From contig VZRR01011663.1 of the NCBI GenBank assembly GCA_013398015.1, positions 1,660,042 to 1,724,041 of the forward strand: 64,000 nucleotides of DNA, read 5' to 3'. The position numbers were made by a program, and so were the translations under genes. Shown piece after piece: positions 1-12,533 of this stretch (the first letter of the stretch is position 1; each line of letters starts with the position of its first letter). The notes under the pieces are model-generated. The model was not told where the DNA came from, did no database searches, and worked only from the letters and a program-made list of their open reading frames with translations. This DNA is from Oreocharis arfaki (lineage: Eukaryota; Chordata; Aves; Passeriformes; Paramythiidae).

Positions 1-3000
1 AGGATCTTCATTTGTAGCAGCCTGATTGACTTGTCTGTCTTTTGAAAGTTTTGTAGGACATGTGAACATCATGGAAAAAGATGGATCTTTTCATGCTGTG
101 ATACTAACAGGAGATGAAGCAAAACTTGTCTTCATTTGCTGTATTTGTTTTAAACAAAAAACCAGCCAAAAAGCCCTTCACAGAACTCCCCAAACCCTCC
201 CAAATCTGCAAGTTTGATTTTAGAAAATGTAGTTCTGAAAACTAGTACCTCTGCGAATCCTGCTTTTTTCTACTGAAGGTTGAACAGGCACTTGTAATTT
301 CAGTCATTTATTCTGAACAGTATAAAATGGCAGTAACTTGATATTTTTATTGCTCAGATCCTTTAACAGAGTATGTTTATGAAATGTAGGAAAGTATGAA
401 ATGTTTCCATCCAAGTGCTGGATTTCACCTCAGTGTTGTTTACTTGCACAGTATCATGTGGTCAACAGTCTTTCACATCACTCGAGAGGTAGTGATTTAT
501 GAAGCATCAGATTTCACACTCGTATGAGCTCATATGTTTAAGACAAATAAGAAGTTATCACTCTACATCTAAAGTGATTTACTGCCCTAAATTATTATTT
601 TTAAAAATTAGATTACCTGAAAGTGCTGGTGCTTTAATTGATGCTTTTACAACTGCTTTAACATTAAGCTTCCTCATATGCTGATGAGACCAAAGGCAGG
701 CAGGATCAGTCATACCTAGACAACTGTCTCTCAAAAATATGTTAACCTGTTCTTAAAATTCTCTTGTGGTGTGATTCCTTCTCCTCCCATGTTTAGCATT
801 TTGTTCTAGTGCATGCATAACCCACAGAATGTCTGTAACTGAAGCCCTGGGATGTGAAGCCCGCATGCCTGTATTTTATTCGTATTTTTAATAATTGTGT
901 CACATGGTGATAATTCAGCCCTGCCATTCCTATCAAAAAGCCAGTCTACTTTTCAGTTAGAGGAGCTGCTGTCCTTACTGTGCTTTCTTACCCTTGGCTT
1001 ACAGGATAGCAGTAGTTAGCAAGATAGTTCAGGTTCCAAATAAAAGTCATAGTTGCCAAAGTTGTGTGGCTAGTTTTGGGCTAACTAGAGTTGGTTTACA
1101 CCTAAGGAGGCTTTTGTTGCCAAAGATATTTTGGTTAATGATATGATTTTTGTTCATGAGCTTGAAACCGTCTTGGAGGAAGTTGTGTACCCACTTAGCG
1201 GAATGAGTATCCACTGTGGGAAAGGAGCAGACAGCCTGATGAGCTCCTGTTCCCCTCTGTATATCGTACTGGGTTGGGTTTCTGCATCACATCCAAGTGT
1301 TTCAGGGTTTTTGTGGTGGTTTGTTTTGGTTTGTTTCTTTCCTCCTTCTTTCTCATTTTAACTGATCAAAATTCTGACATGGCACTAAAAGGTCTGCAAC
1401 AGCCTGGGGCCTCCTTCGATGACAGCTCTGTGTGTGTCTCATCCCAGAGCCGGGCAAAAGTGCGTGTGCCTCCTGGCCAGCTGCTCGCCCTGCCTTTATC
1501 CTCAAGGAGGGTAGCAACGCTTTACAAAAAGAGACTGAAGTAAATATGTTTTTCCCTCACCGTCTCTGAAGTTTGAAATAATTAATTTTTGTTTGTCACC
1601 TTGTCTTAATAAATGTCTTGGTATACTGTTAGATCCAAATACAATCCATCTCGAAAGTGCCTCAAAAAATGCATCTAAAACTATTTTTGAGGGGAGCATG
1701 ATGGAAAAGTCCAAAATACTTTAAGTATTTGCATGTGAAATACGTAATGATTTTGAATTTTGTGAAATTACCAAACCTATTGAATGTGTGGAAAAAATAT
1801 ATTTGAGCTGAGTTCTATTGGTTAACAATAATATCAGAAGAAAAACTGATACTGTGATTTAATAATTTGTTCTGCTATTTAAAATACAGTTTTATATCTC
1901 TGCTTATTTCAGTAGTTGAACTCCCAGTCTCTTCAGTCAAAATGCCACATTTTTTAATTGAAGGTGGTGTAGTTCCCCAGGTTCATGTGTGTGACTCTTG
2001 TTTGCTGACTAGAGTGCACATTAGTGTCTGACATGGAATGCAATAGAAAAAAGCTCAAGTTTCCTTAATAGAAGGTGCATCTTCACTCTTCCGGAATGGA
2101 AATACACACCTAAACCCTGCAGGAACAGAACAAACCAGCATGTCAACACAAAAGCATAACTAGAAATTATAATAATTAGGACTGAAATACTAATGATAGT
2201 AGTGAGCATCTTAAACACTCTTTTGCTTAAAATATAATTTGGTGTGTATTCAGTAAAATAGTGGCAATGACTGAAACATCATGGTCTGTATGCAAGATGG
2301 AGCAAATAGATGGAATCTTGCTTTGGTAACTTCAGTTACCTCAACTTTGCCAGTGGTATTGGGAGAAACAGAACTGGTTCTCAAATTGCAGAATTTAATT
2401 TGCAGAGACTGTATTTTAGCATATGTACTTCTTTGAATGAGGCTTTTACAAGAATCCTTTATTATATTATTTAGATGTGGTAAAGTTCTATGGAATAGTT
2501 GTATTTGACTGTACAGTTGCTCTCTATAGATAGTGATTTGAAATCTCCATTTCATTAAATTTGCATGTCTCTTTTTCAGGTATTGTTAATATCTGTATTA
2601 AACAGCATTCAGGTTATATGTATAAAAATCCACAGGCCAAAGCTTTTTTTAGGTTTATGTTAATCAGGCTTTGTTTTAGAAATAAAACATTCTCAAGTGA
2701 CTTTTTAGATTGAAAGCAAACCAGTTATGCCTGTCTTTTCCGTGCAGTTCTTTTCTTAGTGGATTATAACTAAAGAAGATAATGGAAGTGTTTGTAGAAA
2801 TGTATTAGGCACCAAGCTTTCAGAAAAGCTCCTTTTCTGAGATGCAGAACTCTTGGTCTTTTAATCCTGTGAAGTTCTTTATATTCCCACAAAAAGCTGG
2901 ACATAATGTGGTTCCTGTTGCAGGAGTGCTGACAGTCTGGGTCCAGCTTGTGGGATAGTTTGGTGCTTTGAAAGCTGCTGCTACGGCCTCATTCTGTGAG

Positions 3001-6000
3001 AGGAGAGGATTGCTGTCTCTTGACTCTGGGAACTGTTCTACAGGAGTGCCTTAAAAATGTCAGCTAAATCACAACACTGACAAGCTGAGGCTCCTTAGAG
3101 TGCTGTAGGTTTTATATGTGTGTAAACAGAGCAGGGGGGGAAAAGAGAAGTTGCAGAACTCAGAAAATAATCTTCCACCCCAGTTATGTCTGGGCAAGGG
3201 CACAGGGTGCTCTTGCTGTAGCAGCTGTGGCATGGCAGTGAAATGCAACTCTTGGAGGTTAGGTGGTACAAGACAAGGGTAGGAGTGGAATAGCTGTGAG
3301 AGGGGAATAGGATGTTTCTTGCTCTCTCTTGGTTTCATTGAGGAGCCAGTTGAGAGCTTATGGGTCAAGATTAGCAGGACCACCACTATGAGAGACTTTG
3401 TGGTAGACGTCTGCTACAGACCACTTGATCAGGAAGAAAAGGCCTTCTTCAGAAGCCTCGTATTCATGGGCCCATGTCTTCATGGTGGGGCTTCAACCAC
3501 ATCAATATCTGCTGGAGGGACAGCACAGGAGAGCACAAAGTATTCAGAAGGATTCTGGAATGCATTCATGATAACTTCAACACAGGTGGTTGAGAAATAG
3601 AAGAGAGGACATGTTGCCCTGGACCTCACAAACAATGGAGAACTGGTTGGAGATGTGAATGTCAGGGGGAAGTCTTGACTATAGTGACCATGAGATGGTG
3701 AAGCTGAGGATCCTGGGAGGAGAGGCAAGACAAAAACTGAGATTACAGCCCTAGACTTCAGGAGAGACAACTTTGGCCTGTTGGGCCAAAATCTGCTTGG
3801 AAGAATCCCATGGTATCGGATACACTCCTGGAATGAAGAGAGGTCTAGGAGAACTCAAGACAGATCTCTCTTCACTTGCAGGAATGTATATTATTATAAA
3901 TCTTCATATTAAGATTGCCAGGGAAGAAACACTTTCTTGTTTATGTTTTGAATTTGCAGCAGACAGCATCTAGTCAGGAGGTAGGAATTCATTATTGTGC
4001 AACTGTTGCTTTCAGACTTCTTTATTCAGCAATTCCTTATTCTGGTGACTACCATCAGACTCCATACTTGTTACTGGGAAGGCTTGATGCTGCTCTGTGT
4101 GACAGCATCTCCAGATGATGTTACAGGAAGTGGCTTGCTTGTTGCTGACTGGTTGCTAATCTTTGACCTTCTGCATGCTAGTTTAAATATCTGGCTTTCA
4201 TCTTATACTGCCATCTTATACTGCTTGTGTACGATGTTTACTTATTTTAGGACCATACCACTGTGTTGCAGGGCTTTGCTTCAGGCCATATTTTGTTTCT
4301 TTTGCCTCCCAGTACTAATAAATTGCTCAGCAGCAATTCTCATTGATTGTATAAGGAAAAGGTATTTTGCAAGATCGTATTTCGGGCAGTGCTTTCTTAG
4401 AAGGTACAGAGGAGTTGCTACCTTGGCGTATTTGAGAATGGATGGGAAGAACCTGGGTAGATGCCAGCATTTAAATATAGGGAGATGAAGTTGTGCATTT
4501 AGATGAGCGTGGATGCATGTGGGAGCACAAATGGTGGATTGCATAGTGAGAAAGGCCTATACGAAAACACAGAGACACTGGATTTAAACAGATAAAACTC
4601 ACTGGCTTTCCATATACTGGCATTTCGGGGGTTGTGTCATGTGAATGCAGCTTCTTAATTACGGGCAAATAGACCTCAATCACCATGAGGTGTATCAGTT
4701 AGCTAGGGAGGGAGTCTAGTATGTTTATCTTTGTGTAGTTCTTTAAGGTTTCATAAACTGGTTCAAGTAGCTGCTATGTGTTCTCTGAATGTGTATTTGA
4801 ATAGTGTAATTCCTATTACCTTTAAGCCTTTAATTCAATACAACACTTCCAGGTGATGGGATTTAAAAATTACCAGCTGTTGTGTTTTGATCAGGCTGTT
4901 AAGAGATGTCTAATAAAGTTTAAATTGGAAGTCAGATTTATAGCAACCTTGTTTAGGTGACCAGGCCTTGGAATAAAGGTGTACTGTTCACTGCAAATGA
5001 GAAGTATGATCTTCCCTAAGGAAAGGGCACAGAAATATACAGTGTCACTTAAAATGCGTAGTGGTGCATGCTAACCTTTTTTGCACTGATTCTTTGAGAG
5101 AAACTTTGGTAGCTTTAAACCCATATCTTATCTGCTCTCTGTTTGATCTTCTCTTTCTCAGGGTGAACAGAATAGCTTCAGACCTCTCCAGGCTCCATAA
5201 CTGACAGCAAGTGAGGTTCCTGTTTAATGGATTGTTTAGAGCTTAATTTTCCCCCTGTTCTTCAGGGAATTGGTGTGTCTGAGAAAATAATTGCATTCTT
5301 GAGAACAGAAACTTTATTGCAGTGGTCCAACAACCTGAATACAATTGTGACACTATATAAGAAACTCCAAGCAAATGGCCCATTCAGAAACCTTACGTAA
5401 CCGAGGCAGGTTTGAGTTTCCAGCAGATTTGAGTTTGCCTTTTTGATTATCATCTGATGTGAGAGCAGGCTTAGAGTTTCAAGTTCACAAACCTATTCAG
5501 AGCAGCTCTTTTATTAGCTTGAACAGTATCTGCAGAGTTCTCGTCATCTTTGGCTTCACTAAAAGAAACTATTTAAACCTAACCAGCAAGCAGGCTTCTG
5601 GAACTATGAGAAGAGTATCATTTTGTTTTGATAAGGCTGTCTAATACTTTGGGCTCTATCTGGAGTTCTTAAATGACCCTGTTTATCTCTTCTGCATCAT
5701 GGAACGTTTAGTACTGTTCCATGCAACTTATTTTTTAAGACTTCAACTTACTTTTAACCCATTTTTTGGTTTAAAAACTCTGGCCCTGGACTTTCCTGCC
5801 ACAGAGTCTGTCTGAAGCTTCAGATATTGAATGTAAATTTTGGATTGTGTCAAATGTGTAGCTTTTTTTCCTAACCTTGCCATGTGTAGTTCAGCATAAC
5901 AAGAATAACAGAACGAAGTACTGACAGGTGAGAGAAGGTTAGAGTTGGAAAAGGGCAGATATTTTCTGTGTGTTTAAAGGGGAGAGCTGAGGTTTGCAGC

Positions 6001-6887
6001 TTTGGGATCCTGTTTGGATTTTTTTAAACTGTTCCAAAAACCTTGGAAAACAAGCTGGCCTTGTTACTCCATTTTCTTTGTTTAGACTAAAGTCTTTTCT
6101 GTTGCTTGTGGTATCCACTGTAGTTATTATCCCATGTCCTTCTCCTCCCAGACTAGTGGATCCTTGCATTCTCTCCTTCAGGCAGCTTCTGGAGATAACT
6201 TTGGAAATCTAGTGACTGTAGGTTGTGGCTCTTTGCTCCTATATGTGTGAAATTTCACACAGTGATGTAGAGCTGAACATTCTCAGTAGCTTTGGGACAA
6301 GTTTTGATAGTGTCCATTCTACTTCAGAAATCTTTCTCAGTGACCCTCACACTTAAAATGCTTCAGTATCTTCATTAATTTCAACCCCAGAAATTGTTTA
6401 AGTACAGGTTGCAGAGCTGTGCATTGGAATCTCTTGCCATAGTTCTGGAGATTGTAAGTTTGTCTTCTTTTGAGATACACCTGTTCATTTCCATCTTGTC
6501 TGAGAGAGAATATGGTCTTCTATCATGTGAGATTCTCTTAAAAAAAAAAAAAGTGGAGGCCATGTCTTATTCCTCTGTATTGTGTTATCTCTATGTGTGA
6601 TTTAAAGTCTGTATTTTAGACAAAGCAGAAGCACTTCTTTTGTGTTAAATCTCCTGTGGGGTGTGGTGGTCCATCTTCTGCTGTACGTAAACTCTTGGGC
6701 TTTCCATTTCTTTAACTGTGGGAAGATATTTTTGTGTTAATGGCTCACTGGTATATCTAGGCTGATTAAAATAGATGGTTTGGGCTGAATTCGTGGGTGT
6801 CAGCATGGGATCAATGAAGTCTGAAATGTTTGGATAGATACTATTGAACTATATGATTTCTAATACTGTTTTTTGGTTTTATTCCAG
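1..6887 (+). other. CRYL1: CRYL1 intron 3 (3' part)
   Basis: Non-coding stretch upstream of the first recognised exon, ending in a canonical acceptor (pyrimidine-rich tract then TTCCAG at 6882-6887). It is AT-rich, and the open frames in it are short and match nothing I recognise. The only identifiable content is an old CR1 endonuclease-region fragment near 3.3-3.9 kb. It is called intron 3 because the next exon corresponds to exon 4 of the vertebrate gene. The 5' end of the intron and exons 1-3 lie outside the window. Confidence 0.8.
3320..3880 (+). mobile_element. Old CR1-type LINE fragment (endonuclease region)
   Basis: Broken reading frames resemble the endonuclease part of CR1 ORF2. One frame at about 3380-3440 reads VVDVCYRPLDQEE, a typical CR1 string. 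A second frame at 3683-3700 reads SDHEMV, matching the SDH box of the apurinic-type endonuclease domain. The sequence runs in the same direction as CRYL1. Stops and frame changes between these blocks show it is long dead. Its limits are approximate because both ends fade into unique sequence. Confidence 0.75.
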
Positions 6888-7049
6888 GAATGTACTCCAG
6901 AGAACCTGGAAGTGAAAAAAAAGATTTTTGGTCAGTTGGATCTTATTGTAGGTGACAATGTTATCTTGAGCAGCTCGACCTCTTGTCTCCTACCCAGCAA
7001 ATTGTTCACTGGCCTTAAACATGTTAAGCAGTGCATCGTGTCACATCCT
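6888..7049 (+). CDS. CRYL1: CRYL1 exon 4 (lambda-crystallin / L-gulonate 3-dehydrogenase)
   Basis: CRYL1 is a cytosolic NAD-dependent dehydrogenase of the 3-hydroxyacyl-CoA dehydrogenase superfamily. It oxidises L-gulonate to 3-dehydro-L-gulonate in the glucuronate pathway, and a homologue was recruited as a lens crystallin in rabbits and hares. This 162-base exon (54 codons, phase 0 at both ends) begins ECTPENLEVKKKIF and ends KQCIVSHP. It covers the end of the Rossmann NAD-binding domain. The string ILSSSTSCLLPSKL holds the serine-rich block aligned with the family's catalytic Ser. The final SHP carries the His expected to be the catalytic base. Splice sites are TTCCAG before and GTAAGT after. 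The first ~90-95 residues are encoded upstream of the window. Exon numbering follows the usual eight-exon vertebrate gene and is inferred. Confidence 0.95.
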
Positions 7050-10000
7050 GTAAGTATGATGACATGTTTCCTTTTTGTGTAAACTGCATCCCAAAGTCCT
7101 TCCTGCAGACTGAAAGGTACAGAAGGGTATTTGAGGCTCTTATGTGCCATTGTTAGAGTTCATGGGGCCAACTTTTCAAAAAAGCTGTAGTTTGGTTATT
7201 CTGTAAGCAGCAGCACTAATCTACGAAATTGAGAGGGTGTAGCATGCTGCGTACTGTTGGCTCAAGATGTGTTCTGTGTGAGCTGTTGTGGTCATATTGA
7301 TGTGTGTTTCTCAAACCACTGGCTTTCAAAATGTAGGAATTCTATGTTTTGGGTAAAAACTCAAAACATTGCTACTTCTTTTGTCATTGTTAGTCTATCC
7401 TTTTTTAGCTTCTGCTGGGTAACAGTAAGAATCCAAACACTGAGATGCATGTGCTTGTCAGGCAATATTGATAAAAGATGGGAAATTCAAACTCCAGTTT
7501 CTTCGGACTTGCGATGCAGAAGCAGTATACCTGAAAGAGGAATTAAGGAATGATGAAATGGAACAAATTTGACTTGGAGCTGAATTTGCATTCTTCATGA
7601 CCAGCTGGAACAGGACAGTGATGCAGAAATGGAATGACTAGAGGTTGCAGCAGAACCTCAAAATGATCAAAGGCACTTGTGAATTTCTGTAGAGGTCTGT
7701 TTGGAACTGCCAGACAGCAGTTTATCACATCTCTCCTCAGCATGGAAGAGCATTTTATCTTGCTCACTGGGGTTCTTACTGCTTCTGTTTTCCACTACTC
7801 AATAAGCTAATGAGTTTGTTAACCCACTGTTAGTCTGGTGGTCAGCTGATCAGTTAAGAGGACTCTTGTCATGAAGAAAGGTACTACTGCCCAGGTCTCT
7901 GCAATTTGGTAACCACATGATGTCTCTCCAGGGCATCCCTCAGAGTGTAAAGTTAAATGTCAATTCCCTGGCATGCTCAAGAATACACAAATACAGCATT
8001 TCTTTACTGTAGTGTCTCTACAGCTACCTGTAGCCTAATGCTGTAGCGTCAAAGCATTTGGTCAGTCCCTTTCTGGCACTTCTCCACCACCACCATTGTG
8101 CCTTGACTGGGTGGGGTGACTAGGTGGCAAGGGGAACAAAAGGCTTGGTTTGGTTTGTTTCTATATAATAAGTTTTCAATCCCTTTTAATTATTAAAAAA
8201 ATCAAATTTCAAAGACCTTTCTCCAGTCTAAAATTCAGTAATTCCTTTTCTCTTATTTCCAGGGTTGTAATTTTCTCTAAGGCAAGAGAAGAGATATTAT
8301 CTCTTTAGTGTTTCTATATTAAGTAACTCTATGATTTCTTTTTTTTTACTAGTTCCTGGCTGCCTGACTGTGTCAGTCTTTGATTTTACTGTACTCTTTC
8401 TTACTGTTTCCCCAAGTTGGTCTGTACCCATTGACTTTGTTTAGTCTGAACTGCAGTCTTTATAGGAGCCACTCCTGAAACCAGGTTTTATCAGATCTTG
8501 AAAGGTAGCTAGTCTCTGCATAAACATTTTCTACGCTCCTGTTGTAAGGATATGTCTTTTCAAAGCAAATGGTCTGGAGTACCTTAAAATGTCTCATTCC
8601 AAAATGACTTTGCAGTCCAGCTGAGACTATTTTCTTAGTAATCTCACCTTTAGTCAGCTGTAGTGAGTGTACCAAAGGAGCTGTAAACCAGTGTACTCAT
8701 CCAGGGGCCTTTCTGCATCTGCATCAGGAAACATGCTTGCTTTGTAGTAGTTGTTGGCTTTGGGTGGGGTTTTTTTTGTTTCGTGTTGGTTTTTACTAAG
8801 ATCTTGAACACAGTAGTAGGATTTGGTGGCTGCAGGAAGCAAGCAGCTCTGCGAGACACTGAAAACAAATGTGGAATTTGATATACCAGAAAAATTAAAA
8901 GCTGAAGGTGCAGAGCCTCTGGCGTAGGTGAGGGTGTTGAGGTTAAATGAAATGAAGTGCCTGAGGGGCAGAAGCAGCTCATCCCTTTGCTTAACATGGT
9001 TCAGTAATTAGGAAAAAAAATCATCCCACAGCACAGCTGTACAATAGAAGTGCACACAATACTGTTGTTACAATACAGAATAGGTACAGCTGTTCTCTGA
9101 AACCAGTTTCAGGTAGTGGATCAGTAGAGGTCTGCTGCGGAGTGGTTCTCTTCTCATGTGCTGCATATGCCTGCTAGGTCACACAACTGGAAATATGGAG
9201 CTAGAGGAGAGTGTGCCATTGAGTGAAGTCCCTTGTTGTACAGGAAGCCCTGTAATCAAATAACTGCAAAACTGTATTAAACTCTCTCTCTTAGATTATT
9301 TTTTTTAACTCCACTACTCCTTTTAGAAATTGTCTTCTAATTTTTGTGCCAATCTTATTACCAGTCCATTAAAATTAATATTTGTGTTTGTTGGCAGCTT
9401 TTGTGTAACTTAATTCTTTTCGGTGTTTTCTTTGTAATCTCCTTTTTTAGCTGTCACTTTGTTAGACCAGGGTGACCTTCTGTTCCCTGAAATACTTCCC
9501 ATTTTTAGAAACTTTTCCCCATTCCCTGTTTCATCTGTGTTCTACCACTTTTGGTTTTTACAAATATCTATTATCTCACTCCTAAAATATTGTTTTCCTC
9601 TGTGTTCTCAGTGTGCTCATGAACACACTCATATACTCCCTGTGCCAAATTCATGAAATGGAATATTTCAATAAGATCACTGTCAGCACTAATCTTCGAA
9701 GAAATTTTTAATAGCATCAGTCTCTCTTAACAATTAACTTGTCCTCCTTCTGATTGGAAACTGTGATATACTTAAGGGTTTGAAAAGCCTCAAGAGAATG
9801 TCTTGGTACTTGCAGTTTCGGGTCTTGCTCAATTGACTGGCGCCACTGGATGGTGTCTGTCCACCACACCATTCCCAGTGTTGGTGGTGGCACTGCCAGA
9901 GAGACTGATGTGAGACCGGCTGTGTTGGGACACAAGGCCCTCCCAAAGGGAATGAAGTGCATTACATCAGAAGTTAGAGCAGATGTACCATACATCAGAT

Positions 10001-11035
10001 TATGTGTTGGTCAGACCCTGCAAGAAAGGGAACCGTGTAAATACTGAGAAGAAGGAACATGCAGAGAGGAAAGTCTGCTTGCACATTGTTGTACTTGCAT
10101 TTACAGGAGCAAGGTTAAGAGTAGTTGACTATAAGGGAGCATGAGGAAAGAATTAGTACTTAATTACCATCCTTTAAAATGTCGGTGTTATTCCTGGTAG
10201 TAATTTATTATATGTTAGATCCTTCTATTGCCTGGAACTAGATGGAGAGCTGAGTTTAACACCTTAAAGAGTACAGCTGAAGGACAGTTATGCTCTTTGG
10301 AAAGAGCATGCATGCAGCACTACTGTCTGTAACACTATAACCTGAAGAACTTGTAGCTGTTTCCAGGATGTTCTTTAGGACTTTTTGTTTTTTACTTCAA
10401 AAATACATTACACAAATATCTTGACTTGATGAGAAATTACATTTGGGAAGAGTCAGGGAGAGGTAATTTATTTTTTTCTATGTACAGTGTTTGAAGGTAA
10501 CCTGTTCTGCAACATTTTTGAAGTATGTTTTATGTGATATCTGTTACTGTGTTTAGCATATATTTACAGGCTTGGGCCAGTAGCAGCTTATCTGTTAAGC
10601 ATTGCATCTTACAGGTGGCGTTTAGCAATACTTTTGTTATAGAGTTCCTGACTGTCTAAAAGGAAATGCCTTGCTTAATTTGGAAAGACAGGGGGTGACC
10701 ATGTATCTTACAACAACAAGCAGCCTGAATATTGACAAAACAATTCCTCAAGTCAGAATAAAGTCTTCTGGTACTGTTTGAGTGCCATCATCTCTGGTGT
10801 AGGTCCATGAATTTTGCTGGGGTTAAACAGGATTTGATTTAGTGCAAGTTTAATTATTTCTTTTAATTTGAATTAATGCACCAGCTTTCACTGGATTGGT
10901 GAAGTCTTTCAAGGTCTGAATATTAGGCTCACTGTGTTTACTGGAAATAATCCAAGCTAGTGCCAGGTATAAAGATGCTTTATATTAACTTGTTGTGTTG
11001 ATGGCTAATGTTCTTCTTTGGTGTTTCTTCTTGAG
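7050..11035 (+). other. CRYL1: CRYL1 intron 4
   Basis: About 4.0 kb between exons 4 and 5. It starts with a strong GTAAGT donor and ends with an unusual GAG acceptor. I see no RNA gene, recognisable mobile element or credible internal exon. There is a T-rich tract near 8770. The open frames (for example the minus-strand ones at 8.65-9.0 and 9.7-10.0 kb) are short and have no recognisable domains. Confidence 0.8.
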
Positions 11036-11230
11036 GTAAATCCACCTTATTTTGTGCCGTTGGTTGAAATTGTTCCTCATCCAGAAACAGATCCTTCTAC
11101 TACAGAGAGAACATATGCCCTGATGAAGAAGATTGGTCAGTCTCCTGTCAAGCTAAACAGAGAGGTGGAGGGGTTTGTTCTGAATCGACTACAGTATGCA
11201 GTGATAAGTGAAGCTTGGAGACTTGTGGGG
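11036..11230 (+). CDS. CRYL1: CRYL1 exon 5
   Basis: This 195-base exon (65 codons, phase 0 at both ends) begins VNPPYFVPLVEIVPHPETD and ends EAWRLVG. It contains the core of the active site as known for the family. The Glu in PLVEIVP pairs with the His at the end of exon 4. The block EGFVLNRLQYA contains the Asn (NRL) conserved across 3-hydroxyacyl-CoA dehydrogenase relatives and opens the helical C-terminal domain. The donor GTATGT is good. The acceptor is preceded by G (TTGAG), a rare 3' splice site, and the exon itself begins GTAAAT, which looks like a donor. The last codon is GGG (Gly), where I expect Glu from the family pattern RLVEEG. No other nearby AG keeps the frame. Confidence 0.95.
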
Positions 11231-12256
11231 GTATGTATATCTTTTTTTCAGTACTTGGTCAGTTCTGTAGATGTGACAAGTGAGACTGTATATTTAAACG
11301 TCCTTTAAATTTGTGTCATCTTTGTTCAGCTGTCCCTTGTGAACATAAAATGTATATTTAAATGTAAGTTAAACCCAGTAAGAAGTGATGCTAGTTATAA
11401 AAAGCAAAGACTGACAAAAACAAGGTCGTATGCGATCACAACAATTATTCTTTATCCTGCTTTCTTTTTTCAGAATACTGTTATTTTCAGAGCAATCAAA
11501 AGAATAATCTTAAAACCACAGGAATCAAAATACTGATAATTCTTTTTTGTAGGCTTCTCATCATTTCCTGTTTGCTTTTTTTCTAGTGTTGTTGGCCTAC
11601 TGTACAGTGGTCATGAAAATATTTTAAATGGTTTTCTCTTTGGCCTTTCAGGAACTGCACTCATAGGTTTACCTGTTACTTGATACTTGTAGGTAAAGAC
11701 AGATTTCTCCTCCTCCTGCCCATTCAGACTTCTAGCTGAGAATTGTTTGTTTGTGTCCCTTCAGCTTTTCCCACAGTTACCTATTCTGTGCTGAAAAGTC
11801 TGATCTTTCATCAGCAAGAGCTGAGTTATGAGTCTGTTGCTATTCTGTTGAGAAGAGTTTCAACTGGGCTTTAATAGGACTTATTTTTGTTGTGGAGAGT
11901 GTTTTGATTTCTCAAGCTGTTTAAAACAACCATGCACACAAATATAGGTAAAGATCTTAAAACCAAAGTAATGTTATTGTAAACAAAGCAACCCTTTTTC
12001 CAAAGAAGTATTTAAACATAGTTGCTGAACTGATTTTGCTTACCTGTAGTTGGCTTTCACTAGCAACATAATACAACAATATAAAGGAGGTGGTGAATAA
12101 CAGTAAGTAAAACAGTGTTGTGAGGAAGGAACTGATCTCCTACTGGAGATGTTTGTTTAAATTTCAAAAATGGCTTCTGTTGTTAAACTTTTAATACAAA
12201 GTCTCAAGTTTATGATAAGAAAAACCCCTTCAGAAAGATGTAGTCATGTTGGAAAA

Positions 12257-12533
12257 CATAGAGTCACGGAATAGTTGGGGTTGGAACGGACCTCTGGAGG
12301 TCATCTAGTCCCACCCCCTCACCTACAGCAGGTTGCACAGGATCACGTCTTGGTGGGTTTTGAATAACCTCAGAGGAGAATACTCCGCAGCCTCATTGGG
12401 TAGCCTGCTCCAGTGCTCTGTCACCCTCCAAGTAAAGAATTTTTCTTCCTATTCAAATATAAATTTCTGAGTTTATAGTTTGTGCCTGTTGCCCCTTGTC
12501 CTGTTGCTGGGTGCTACTGATGAGTCTGGCCAT
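12257..12533 (-). mobile_element. CR1 LINE 3' fragment, antisense (copy 1)
   Basis: On the + strand it starts CATAGAGTCACGGAATAG, followed by GGGGTTGGAACGGACC and TCATCTAGTCCCACCCC. This is the reverse complement of the avian CR1 3' end, where the tail octamers follow a TTCCAACC block. It continues with the usual antisense strings (AGGTTGCACAGGATC, GTAAAGAATTTTTCTTCC, TTGCCCCTTGTCCTG). It is a 5'-truncated copy, the commonest CR1 form. Confidence 0.92.
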
